From NCBI GenBank assembly GCA_027343785.1, contig DAHWKF010000081.1:1-16489 (forward strand): a stretch of DNA of 16,489 nucleotides, written 5' to 3'. Positions 6,932 through 14,900 of this stretch are shown here, one piece after another. The notes beneath the pieces were generated by a model that saw only the letters and a program-made list of their open reading frames with translations, was not told where the DNA came from and made no database searches. Numbering within the stretch: position 1 is the first letter of the stretch; every line of letters begins with the position of its first letter. The stretch is from Leptospirillum sp. GTDB lineage: Bacteria; Nitrospirota; Leptospirillia; Leptospirillales; Leptospirillaceae. A program made the position numbers and the translations under genes.

Positions 6932-7915
6932 TCAGATCGCCAGCGTGTCGCCTTTTTTCCGCAAAGCCATGAAGCTCACCAGCGCCAGTCCGCTGCCCAG
7001 GAGGAGCAGGGTCGAAGGTTCGGGCGTGTTGGGAACGAAAACATTCACGCTGTCTGATATGCCGGTTCCCTCAAGAGACAAGCTTCCCATTCCGTAATTG
7101 GTCGCGTTGGAGGCGACAAAAAACTGCGGGGAAATATAATCGTTGGTCGCCGCGACCGAGAACTGGTCTTCAAGGTTCGAGATGGTCTCGTTGGAAAGAT
7201 TGTAGAAGACTTCACCCTTCAGGCCATTCAAGGGAAGGACGGTGCAGTTGGGGCAGGAAAGTGTGGAACCCAGCGGAGTCGGCGTGCCGCTCGCGTTGAT
7301 ATTGATGCCGGAGCCGAGCTTCCAGAGCTGGGAGCCGCCCGGGTTGTTGAAGAGGGCAATGGAGGCCTGACTCACGCTCTGTCCGGAAGTGCTGGGGGTC
7401 ACCTTGGTGACGTCGAACTGGTACGTGAAGACCAGCTCTCCCGGCGTTGCCCCATGCATTGTGTTTCCGGATCCGACCTTCAGAACGTTGGAGATCACCT
7501 GGCCGGAGATGGTTCCGACGCTGCCATCCGTCGCCGAGTAGTTGCTCTTCATTGAGGCGATCTGCGTGAGATCGAGCGAAGAGCCGTTAAAATACAGGGC
7601 GGAAGCGGGGAGATTTGTGTCGGTGACCGAACCGATGCTCGTTCCATCCCCGGCGGGAATGGGAACGGAGGAGGCGACGGGAATGGTGTTTCCGAACGAG
7701 CTGTTCGTCACATAATTGAGAGAGAAATTGGTTCCGGTGTTCGTGGCGTATGTCGCCACAAAAGAGTTGGCCGTCCCAGGACTGACTATCGTCGGAGGAG
7801 CAAGATAGTCGGCCTGGGCAGATGGAGAGAGAACGCCGAACCCGGTCACCGCTGCCAGTGCCATGCCGACGACGAGTGTCGCTTTTGTCATTTTCTTCTT
7901 CTTCGAACGAATCAT
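6932..7915 (-). CDS. Secreted PEP-CTERM protein (exosortase substrate), 327 aa
   Basis: Exported surface protein with both sorting signals. The N-terminus has basic residues (MIRSKKKKMTK), a hydrophobic core and a clean signal-peptidase site PSAQA-DYLAP (after about residue 36). The C-terminus is NTPEPSTLLLLGSGLALVSF (PEP at 298-300) followed by MALRKKG. The middle is rich in Ser, Thr, Asn and Gly, with a CPNC pair at 221-224 that could form a disulfide. I chose the start at 7915 because AAGGGAG lies eight bases upstream and the signal peptide then begins correctly. The frame is open to an ATG at 7972, but that coincides with the predicted transcription start and has no ribosome-binding site. 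It sits downstream of a strong sigma-54 promoter and has its own terminator, so it is monocistronic. No enzymatic family is recognised. Confidence 0.87.
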   Translation of the reverse strand: MIRSKKKKMTKATLVVGMALAAVTGFGVLSPSAQADYLAPPTIVSPGTANSFVATYATNTGTNFSLNYVTNSSFGNTIPVASSVPIPAGDGTSIGSVTDTNLPASALYFNGSSLDLTQIASMKSNYSATDGSVGTISGQVISNVLKVGSGNTMHGATPGELVFTYQFDVTKVTPSTSGQSVSQASIALFNNPGGSQLWKLGSGININASGTPTPLGSTLSCPNCTVLPLNGLKGEVFYNLSNETISNLEDQFSVAATNDYISPQFFVASNATNYGMGSLSLEGTGISDSVNVFVPNTPEPSTLLLLGSGLALVSFMALRKKGDTLAI

Positions 7916-7983
7916 CTTGAAATCTCCCTTGATCTGGTCAGTTGCCGTTTGGTACAAGTACATATCGGACACGCCATGACTTT

Positions 7984-8007
7984 AGCAATCAGTGTGCCAG
8001 TGGCACA
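7984..8007 (-). promoter_or_regulatory. Strong sigma-54 (-24/-12) promoter with a dyad over the -24 box
   Basis: On the minus strand TGGCACA-CTGA-TTGCT (7984-7999) matches the RpoN consensus TGGCACG-N4-TTGCW at 11 of 12 fixed positions with canonical spacing. The predicted start is near 7973, about 58 nt before the ATG. The -24 box lies in a perfect inverted repeat, TGTGCCA-G-TGGCACA (7993-8007), which could allow a repressor to compete with RpoN. The mirrored -24 box on the plus strand lacks a -12 element, so no divergent promoter is called. Confidence 0.8.
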
Positions 8008-8169
8008 AACAAAGGGGATGGGTTGGAAGCCGGTTCGCTCTAGGGTGTTGACAGACAGGACTTTTTCAAATCTGCTCCCCCGAAATCCCGATTCTCATCC
8101 CGCCATTTCAGACAGGGGTCAACCGTCTCAAACTGTCATCGGATTTTTCAGGTGTAAAACAGGTGAACA

Positions 8170-8195
8170 GGGGGGGGAGGGGTATCGGGGGGAGG
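8170..8195 (+). other. Canonical G-quadruplex motif after the nitroreductase-like gene
   Basis: The plus strand has G-runs of 8, 4 and 6 separated by A and TATC, then AGG. This satisfies the G3+N1-7 rule for four tracts because the first run can split. It lies about 25 nt past the stop of the minus-strand operon, where no ordinary terminator hairpin is seen. The transcript itself is C-rich here, so any quadruplex would form in the non-template (plus) strand or plus-strand RNA. Confidence 0.5.
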
Positions 8196-8219
8196 TGTTT
8201 GAAACGGGGGGCTCTTCCC

Positions 8220-9305
8220 TCAGCCGTCCACGCGAAGGCGGTCGAGGGGGAGTCGAAGGGATCGGGCCGAAGGGGGTTTCCCCCGGCCGACCCTCCCCAG
8301 GAAAACCGCTCTGTCCATCTCTCCGTCCGGCAAGAGAAGATCGAGCGAGCCGGCAATCTTTCGGGCGGTCGCGGGGGCTTCGGGATTTCCGGAAAACGGG
8401 ATCCCCTCCTTGTGGTAAGCCCGGAAAATCAGGGGGGTCGTTTCCGGCTGGAACTGGAGTCCCAGTTTCGTGACGCCAAGCCAGAACCTGGCCAGGACTC
8501 GTCCGGCTTCGACAAAAGCGTCGGGTGAGCGGGGCGGAAGAGGGGCCAAAAGCACGAAATGGGCCGAGCAAAACAGGGCCGGGAGGATATCGAGCTGAAG
8601 TCGGGGGATCAGGGTTCCCCCCAGAAAACGGTTGAAAAAACGGACGCGTTCCCAGCGGCCCATGATCCACTCCATCAGGGGCAGGATCACCGGCGACAGT
8701 CCCAGCGCCCGGTCCGGTATCCGGTCTTCGCTGAAACGGGATCTCCATGCGATCACCTGCCTGTGGACCCGGTAGGCTTCCGGAATGGTCAGACGGAGTT
8801 TTCCGCAGCGCTGGAGGATCCGGGCCAGTTCCGCCTTGCGCGACCAACCCTCGATCCAGCGCACCCGGTAACCGGAAAATCGGGGGCCCAGCAGGCCGGA
8901 AAGGGTATCCTTCTCGACCGGGGTCAGGGGGTGGGTTCCCAGGGGGTTCCTGTTCACGCTCCGGGTTTTCAGGCAGGGGAACAACGGGTCTGTCGGGAGG
9001 GAGGGATCGTCTTCGAATCGGACATCGAATGTGGGGTGAGGGTCGTCCCCGTTTCCAGAAGGCTGGCGGTAGACGATGTCGCACCGCAGGTTCCATCCGC
9101 TGGCCGCGATCGACAGATATTCCAGGAGAACGCCGATCGCCAGCTGGCTTGCGTGCCCCCGAAGGTCGTACACCACCGTCAGGCGGGTATCGGATCCATG
9201 AACGACGATATGGGTGTCCGAGACGATTTCGAACCGCCAGGGCTGGGTGTTGTCTCCGCTGGGAGCCCATCGGGCCAGATCGAGGATCCGGCCGATACGC
9301 TCCAT
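8220..9305 (-). CDS. Nitroreductase-fold flavoprotein (Acg/MoeY C-terminal type)
   Basis: Probable FMN-dependent oxidoreductase of the divergent Acg-like nitroreductase family. The 361-aa product opens with MERIGRILDLARWAPSGDNT, then QPW: the RWAPSGDNTQPW motif (about 12-23) is the family's N-terminal FMN-binding signature. KTRSVNRNPL (113-122) and a C-terminal GLQFQPET region (282-289) are also typical. The start at 9305 has GGAG five bases upstream. The frame is open to 9473, but that extension is low-complexity Ser/Thr/Pro and overlaps the ThiF gene. It is the last gene of a three-gene operon, 22 nt after the ThiF gene. In mycobacterial MoeY (Rv1355c) a ThiF domain and a nitroreductase domain are fused, and these two genes look like the split form. 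Substrate unknown; an oxidase or dehydrogenase acting on the product of the ThiF enzyme, as in azole-forming SagB-type enzymes, is an inference. Confidence 0.75.
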   Translation of the reverse strand: MERIGRILDLARWAPSGDNTQPWRFEIVSDTHIVVHGSDTRLTVVYDLRGHASQLAIGVLLEYLSIAASGWNLRCDIVYRQPSGNGDDPHPTFDVRFEDDPSLPTDPLFPCLKTRSVNRNPLGTHPLTPVEKDTLSGLLGPRFSGYRVRWIEGWSRKAELARILQRCGKLRLTIPEAYRVHRQVIAWRSRFSEDRIPDRALGLSPVILPLMEWIMGRWERVRFFNRFLGGTLIPRLQLDILPALFCSAHFVLLAPLPPRSPDAFVEAGRVLARFWLGVTKLGLQFQPETTPLIFRAYHKEGIPFSGNPEAPATARKIAGSLDLLLPDGEMDRAVFLGRVGRGKPPSARSLRLPLDRLRVDG

Positions 9306-9327
9306 CCCGTCTCCGGACGGAAGCGCC

Positions 9328-10200
9328 TCAGTGGCGTTTGAACTGTTCAAGCCGTTTTTTCGCGATCTTGAAGGCGAGACGCTGGAAGGGGTTCCTGTTT
9401 CCGCCGGGGATCCAAGTCCGGGTGAACTTGTTCCGGTAGGCGTCGAAGTGGATGCCGTGGGGGGCGGCGTCAACCTTCCCCCGTTTCAGGAGGATCTTGA
9501 GGGCTTCGGTGGCGGCCATGCCGGCGCAGAGCTGACAGGCCATGATGGTGGAGGGGCCCCGTTGTTCCGCGAAGTTGACGGCGGACGGATCCACCAGATA
9601 GCCGAACTGGAGGCGGGCCGGAGCGAGACCCAGGAGAAACAGGATGCCCTTTTCCTCGTCCGGCCGGTTTCCCCAGCAAAAATACTCCTCGAACGTCATG
9701 GCTCCCGGAAGAAAATTGAGAAGGGCCGAGCCCATCCCGAGGGGAGCGGCGGTGGTCGCCGGAATGCCGAGGCGTTCGCAGGCGGTGAAGGTGGCTTGGC
9801 GGATGCCATAGGCGAAGTAGTCCAGACCGTCGATATAAAGGTCCACGCCGTTGAGAAAATCGGGAAGGTTCCGTTCGGTCACCCCCTCCGGAAAAAGGCG
9901 GATATCCAGTTCGGGATTGACTTCGCGCGCCATCCGGGCGAGCGTTTCCACCTTGGATTTTCCCACGTGGGGGAGTGTGGCCCCCACCTGCCGGTTGAAG
10001 TTGACGAGTTCGAACGTGTCGGGGTCCGCGATATGGAAGGCGCCAATCCCCAGACGGGCGAGGGTCAGAAGGTGCACACCGCCCACCCCGCCCATGCCGG
10101 CGATCGCGACTCTTTTGCCGCGCAGTCTTTTCTGCTCTTCCCGCGTCACCCAGCCAATGTTTCTGGCAAACGCTTCTTCATAGACAAAGGATGTATCCAT
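9328..10200 (-). CDS. ThiF/MoeB-fold E1-like adenylyltransferase (MoeY N-terminal type)
   Basis: Predicted cytoplasmic ATP-dependent enzyme that adenylates a carboxylate. The 290-aa protein shows the Rossmann nucleotide motif AIAGMGGVGGVHL (about 33-44), DPDTFELVNFNRQVG (59-73) equivalent to the D.D.v..sN..RQ motif of MoeB/ThiF with Arg70, GKSKVE (80-85) with a likely ATP-binding lysine, and IDGLDYFAYGIRQ (123-135). There is only one CxxC (CQLC, 222-225) plus Cys175, so the two-pair zinc site of MoeB/ThiF looks incomplete. No ThiS, MoaD or ubiquitin-like partner is visible nearby, which argues against thiamine or molybdopterin sulfur transfer. It starts 5 nt after the acyltransferase stop, suggesting translational coupling; the AGGAG lies within the end of that gene, about 15 nt upstream. 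The context suggests activation of a small-molecule or N-acyl amino acid carboxylate (inference). Confidence 0.8.
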   Translation of the reverse strand: MDTSFVYEEAFARNIGWVTREEQKRLRGKRVAIAGMGGVGGVHLLTLARLGIGAFHIADPDTFELVNFNRQVGATLPHVGKSKVETLARMAREVNPELDIRLFPEGVTERNLPDFLNGVDLYIDGLDYFAYGIRQATFTACERLGIPATTAAPLGMGSALLNFLPGAMTFEEYFCWGNRPDEEKGILFLLGLAPARLQFGYLVDPSAVNFAEQRGPSTIMACQLCAGMAATEALKILLKRGKVDAAPHGIHFDAYRNKFTRTWIPGGNRNPFQRLAFKIAKKRLEQFKRH

Positions 10201-10205
10201 CGTTT

Positions 10206-11003
10206 TTAGGCCATTCTCCTGAGACGGCCCAGAATGCCGTCCGCGTCGGTTTTTGTGAAAAAATACGGATAAAGGGACCTGTCGTTCTTGCCGTTTTCCA
10301 TGAGCCCGCCGACCTTGGTGATCTTGGCGTCCGAATGGGAAAAGTCCAGGTGCATCAGCACGCCGGCCACGTTGACCCTTGGACAGATCCGTTCCGGTCC
10401 GAGCGGGGTGAACCCGAGCATTCTCTCATAAAATTTCGCGTGACGGGGAGTGACCTCGATGACGGCGTCGGTGTAGCCGAACATCCCCCAGGGGTAGAGC
10501 ATGGCGATATGGAAGAGGCTCGCGATCACCCGTTTCGACTTGACGCAAGAGTCGATCGCGAGGCCGTTGAATTCGCAGATTGTTCGTCCGCGGGCGCGGA
10601 GACTGTCGACCTCCGCGTGGTAATTCTCGTCCGCCAGAAGGCCATCGGGCGAATCCATGCCCACCGTGATGGTGCCAATCGCCTGGTTGTCCATCCCGTA
10701 GGCGATCAAGGTCACCCTCTGCGGATTTTCATTGCCGAGACTGTTTCTGTCATACCCTCTCCAGGCGTACATCCGGTCGATCAGGACGTTGGCTGTCTCG
10801 CGCCTCTCCGGGGTATTGGCGAGCCGGATCCAGAACTGCTGGCGATCGACGAGCGATCCGATCGTCGGTTCCTGTCCGGACAGGTCGGGGACATCGGGAA
10901 CTGATGGAGGCAGGACATGGGGGACCGTCTCGAAAAAAGACACGATCACATCTTCTTCTTTCCTGTCCTGTGCGGGCCGGTCGTAAATGAGTTGGCTAGA
11001 CAT
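10206..11003 (-). CDS. FeeM-like N-acyl amino acid synthase (GNAT/LuxI fold)
   Basis: Predicted acyl-ACP-dependent N-acyltransferase. The 265-aa product contains RLANTPERRETANVLIDRMY (60-79) with GYDR following, GTITVGMDSPDGLLADENY (110-128), EVDSLRARGR (131-140), CEFNGLAID (143-151) and VTPRHAKFYERMLGF (184-198). These resemble FeeM, which makes long-chain N-acyl tyrosines, and more distantly LuxI-type signal synthases. A PEP-CTERM/exosortase-associated acyltransferase of the same fold is a serious alternative given the neighbouring PEP-CTERM genes. The start at 11003 follows GGGAGG with nine bases spacing. The frame is open to 11297, but the extension has no ribosome-binding site and unlike composition. 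It is the first gene of an operon with the ThiF-like and nitroreductase-like genes. The bound amino acid and acyl length cannot be read from the sequence. Confidence 0.75.
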   Translation of the reverse strand: MSSQLIYDRPAQDRKEEDVIVSFFETVPHVLPPSVPDVPDLSGQEPTIGSLVDRQQFWIRLANTPERRETANVLIDRMYAWRGYDRNSLGNENPQRVTLIAYGMDNQAIGTITVGMDSPDGLLADENYHAEVDSLRARGRTICEFNGLAIDSCVKSKRVIASLFHIAMLYPWGMFGYTDAVIEVTPRHAKFYERMLGFTPLGPERICPRVNVAGVLMHLDFSHSDAKITKVGGLMENGKNDRSLYPYFFTKTDADGILGRLRRMA

Positions 11004-11339
11004 CGGGCATATCCTCCCAAAAATTTCTGTTTCCGTTGAGACGTGATATTGCCTGCCAGCGGTCATGCGACGAAGTTTTTCCATTCCGGAACGCGTCGAT
11101 CTGTCGGGAAAGGGGAAGCGGCCCCCGCGATTGTCCTGTCGGGCAAGGCCCGGTCTTCCGGCTTTCTTTGGGAAAGTGGAGGCAAGCGAGCCAGCCGTGA
11201 AACCAGTCTCAACCGCTCTCCCGGCCCCTTTCAGCCACAGGATGAAAAACCGTGTTTTTCCTGTGTTTCCGGACCATGACGCCCCCATCCTGATCAATAT
11301 TTCTTTGCGCGGAACCCAGAATGAAAAAAATGTCTTCAG
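11004..11339. other. Probable long leader of the acyltransferase operon
   Basis: GC-rich non-coding stretch between the candidate promoter near 11400 and the acyltransferase start. If that promoter is used, the leader is about 380 nt. I see no recognisable riboswitch and no supported small gene. The minus frame through 11297 is only an upstream extension of the acyltransferase frame. Confidence 0.35.
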
Positions 11340-11490
11340 ATAAAATGAATCAAGAAAATTTTTCGACCATCATCCCGTATTGACAGGTAAAATACTATCA
11401 TCACATCCATGAATTGTAAACTTTAATGAAATAAATTAAATTAATCATTATAAAAAATAATCTTAAAATACTTAAATTAAAATATAAAAA
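11340..11490. other. AT-rich island upstream of the acyltransferase operon
   Basis: A block of about 150 bp that is mostly A and T within GC-rich DNA, with no coding potential. It resembles the blocks upstream of rpfF and rpfG. It could bind nucleoid proteins or serve as promoter UP-like DNA. It contains the promoter candidate at 11392-11420. Confidence 0.5.
11392..11420 (-). promoter_or_regulatory. Candidate sigma-70 type promoter of the acyltransferase operon
   Basis: On the minus strand TTTACA (11415-11420) and TAGTAT (11392-11397) are 17 bp apart, within the AT-rich island. The -35 box matches five of six positions and the -10 four of six. The start would be near 11385. AT-rich DNA gives false positives, so this is tentative. 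Confidence 0.35.
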
Positions 11491-11510
11491 AGAGGTTCCT
11501 CCGGTCCTCT
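11484..11510 (-). terminator. Possible intrinsic terminator downstream of the TPR gene
   Basis: On the minus strand arms AGAGG (11506-11510) and CCTCT (11491-11495) enclose a 10-nt loop and are followed by TTTTTATATTTT. The stem is short and lies about 405 nt past the TPR stop, but its place ahead of the acyltransferase promoter would insulate that operon from read-through. Confidence 0.35.
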
Positions 11511-11915
11511 GCGTTTGCAAGAGTGCGTTACACTTGTTCTGGCGACGGGCGTTTCGATCCGGAAGGGCCTGAAGAAGCGTGAAAGCGTCCAGGCCGGATG
11601 TGGATGGTGGTGGTTTTCGATGGGGACTATGCCCCCGATCGGCGAATCGAAGAAGCAGGGAAGGCTGTCAGAGGCGAATCCAGTCAGGGGGGGGTGAATG
11701 TTCAATCATTGGCGCTGATCAGTGGACACCATAAGACTGTTTTCCGACAATGACCGGGGACACCGGAAAACGTGACACCCGTCACATCGTTCCGCCCGGT
11801 CTTTTGGGCCGGTCATTCGGTACGCGGACGTTTAGAATGGATCGGAATCGGTCCGGGGTGCGCAAAGTTCTTTCTTTGCCGGATAGAGTGTCCTTCGCCT
11901 TTCGGCGGTAATTTT
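11511..11915. other. 3' flank of the TPR lipoprotein gene, non-coding
   Basis: No gene is supported. After the TPR stop the transcript has a stable CGCC-GAAA-GGCG hairpin and a GCAAAG/CTTTGC hairpin (about 11861-11878), neither followed by a T-run. GTGAC-ACCC-GTCAC is a dyad at 11772-11785. GGACACC recurs at 11724-11730 and 11758-11764, with TGACACC at 11773-11779; such spaced repeats can mark a transposon end, but no transposase or target duplication is visible. Confidence 0.4.
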
Positions 11916-14900
11916 TCAAGAGACAGAAAGCCTGGAAAGGGTTTTGCGGACGCGGTCCCTTTCCGAGGGAGACAGTTGTCCCGATCCGAGGGCTTTTTTC
12001 AGGTGGTCCGCGGCGGGCATCTGCTTGCCCAGTTTCCATTCGTTCATCCCCATGTGGTAGAGAAATTCCGGGTCCCGGAAATGGGCCGCGAAGGCGGTCC
12101 GGAAATGGGGTTCGGCTTTCCGGTAATCGCCCATCCGGAACAGGATGTATCCCAGCGTGTCCTGGATATAGGGAAGGGAGGTGATTTTTTCGGCCTTTCG
12201 GGCAAAACGGAGGGCTTTGGGCAGATCGTTGGTGTTGGTCGCGAGGTAAAAGGCCATGTTGTTGAGGACGAAGGGGTTGTCGGGAGAAGCCTTGTAAGCC
12301 AGCACCATATATTTTTTCTCCAGATTTTTGTCTCCGAGTTTGGTGGCGGCGATGCTCATGAGCGAATAAACCGGACCGGGCTTTTTTGTGAAAGGCAAGA
12401 GCGCCTGAAAATCTTCCAGCGCGTTCCGGTACTGTTTCAGCCCCATTTCCGCGCTGGCCTGGAGGTAGAGGGCGGTGGGCAGGCGGGGATAGGTTTCATG
12501 AAGCGTCAGGGCGACGGATTTGGCCTCCATGTAGCGCTTCAGGGCCAGATCCGCCGCGGCCAGGGAGAGGGCTGGCTGAATCCAGGACGGATGGATCTGG
12601 TGGACGATCTCCAGATGGGATGCCACGCCCCGCAGGTCGTTCTTTTTCTGGTCGATCGAGGCCATGATGAGATTGGCGCGGACGTTGTCCGGATGATCGG
12701 TCAGGACCCGGACGACCGCCTTCCGGGCCCGTTCCGTATGCCCCAGGTTCAGCAGGATTCCGGATTTTTCTACCAGGGCCGTCTGGTTGCCGGGGTCTGT
12801 CGAGAGAATGCTGTCGAAAGCGACCAGGGCCTTTTCGGGCTTGTTCAGAAGAATTTCACCCTGCCCCGCGATCAGCCCGCTGGAGATGTCCCCGGGATTT
12901 TTCCGGTGGTAGGCCAGGGCCCGGTCGACGACTTGACGGAGATAGCCGGGATCGGGGTTCCCTTTGGACAGGTGGACCCGGACCCAGTCCCGCTTCAGCG
13001 CCAGAAGCGGATTGTTCCGGTTCAACAGGAGGCTTCGGTCGTATTGCACCAGGGCTTTCTTCCAGACGGAACGGGAGGCCCAGAAATCTCCCAGGCTGCC
13101 GTGGTAGACGGCGTTTCCCGGATCGAGGTTGACCGCCCTTTCGAGGGCTTTTTGCGCCGATTTCACGTCCCCGTTTTCCTCCGACGCAACCCCCCAGAGC
13201 CACATCACCTGGGCCTTGGTTCGGGAAGCAAGACGGGATTTCAAAAGCGGCCCCAGGTGGGTCAGGGCCCGGTGGGATTTTCCGGCCATCAGTTCCGCCC
13301 GCGAAACCTCAAGCAAAGCGGTCGGCTGGTTGGGGGCGAAGACGAGGGCTTTCTGGAAAGCTTTTTCCGCGACATCCTTCTGGTTCTCTCCCAGCAGGGA
13401 CTCCCCCAGCAGGGTGTAGAGGTTGCCGTTTTCCGGGGTGATCAGGAGGGCGCGGCGGTAGAGGGATTCGGCTTTGGCAAAGTGCCTGTCCGCCAGCTCC
13501 TGACGGGCCAGCGCGGTCAGGACCTGGAGATTTTTGGGGTCCGCGGACAGGATTTGCTTGTATAGCCGGATGGTCCGTTTTCGTTGACCGGTCTGGAGGT
13601 TGAACTGGGCCAGGAGAAACCGGACGTTCTGGTCGGAAGGGTGGGAGGAGAGATAGTGGTCGGCTTCACGAAGCGCCCCGGGCAGGTTCCGGTTGGTCGC
13701 CATCGCCAGGAGGTAGAGGACTTCGACCGCCGGGTCGTCGGGAATTTCCTTCGCGGCATTCCGGTAGTATGCGATTTCTGAGGCGACGCCCCGGGTCCGG
13801 GCCAGAAGGGGACCCATGCGGGAGATCGCACCGGTGTCATGCGGATTTTTTCTGAGGACCGGCAGCAATGTCCGGATGGCCTCCCGGAAATGGTTCTGCG
13901 ACGTCTGGGCGTCGGCCAGTGTTTCCAGAAGGATCGGGTTTTCCGGAAAGGATCGGAGGGCCGATTTGAGCGTCCGGATGGCGAGGGTCGGGTGGTTCAG
14001 TGCGAGCTCGACCTGTCCCAGTGTTTGCCAGTAGGTGAAGGGAAGGTCGGGGGTGACCGGAATGGAGGCCAATATGCTACGAGCCCTCGCGGCCTGCCCC
14101 TCGAACAGGGTGATCCGGGCCGCGCTGACCTTCATGATGGGCGGCGCTCCCCCGACGGTCATGAGGCGGTCGACCATGGAGAGGGCTTCCCGGGCGTTCC
14201 CTTTCGTCTGGTAGGCTTTGGCCAGGACGTAATAGATGTCGGGAATCGCGATCTTCTGGCGCTCAAGGGGTTTCAGGATCCGGATGGCCTTACCGGTATT
14301 GCCTGAAACCATGTCGAATTCCGCGATCTTGACCGGGATTCTCAAATCCGACTTTTTGGGGGGGATGGCTTCGAGCAGCGCGATCGCTTCAGATGTTTTC
14401 CCCGTCTGGGCGAGAAAATTGGCCAGGATGACCTTGGACCGGAGGTCGTCCGGATCGGATCGGACGGCTTTGTGAAAATCCGTCCGGGCTTCGTCCGTGC
14501 GTCCGAGCGCCTGGGCCACAAGCCCCAGCCCCGCCCAGGCCCGGCTGTTGGACGGGTCGTTTTTCAGCGCCTGCCGGTAGAGGTCTCGCGCCTGCCGCAT
14601 GTGTTTCTGGTGACGGTCCAGGTCTCCCATGGCGACCAGTGCCAGTGGCATTCCCGGTTTCAGGGAGAGGGCGTGGAGAAGGTCGGTCCGGGCTTCCTTG
14701 ACGCGTCCGAGGCCCAGGGCCCGCTGTCCCGAGAAGGTCCAGCCTTCGGCGTTGTCGGGATCGATTTTCAGGATGGCGGTGATCTCCGGCTTGACCGCCG
14801 TCCATTGGCTGCTGTTCACGCCGTAGCGGGCCCGTTCGAGATGGGCCCCCAGGAGAAGGGGGTCTTCCTTGGCGGCGGTCCGGAACTGGATCATGGATTC

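Noticed and set aside
7916..7972. N-terminal extension of the 327-aa PEP-CTERM gene to 7972
   Set aside because: The ATG coincides with the predicted sigma-54 transcription start and would push the signal peptide inward.
9306..9473. N-terminal extension of the nitroreductase-like gene to 9473
   Set aside because: It overlaps the ThiF-like gene and adds low-complexity Ser/Thr/Pro; the FMN-binding motif starts right after the ATG at 9305, which has GGAG upstream.
11004..11297. N-terminal extension of the acyltransferase to 11297
   Set aside because: No ribosome-binding site at the upstream ATG, while GGGAGG precedes 11003; the extension composition does not fit the family.
11772..13565. Open plus-strand frame of 597 codons opposite the TPR gene
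   Set aside because: It lies mostly opposite TPR repeats and reflects their regular codon pattern. It has no recognisable domain and no ribosome-binding site.
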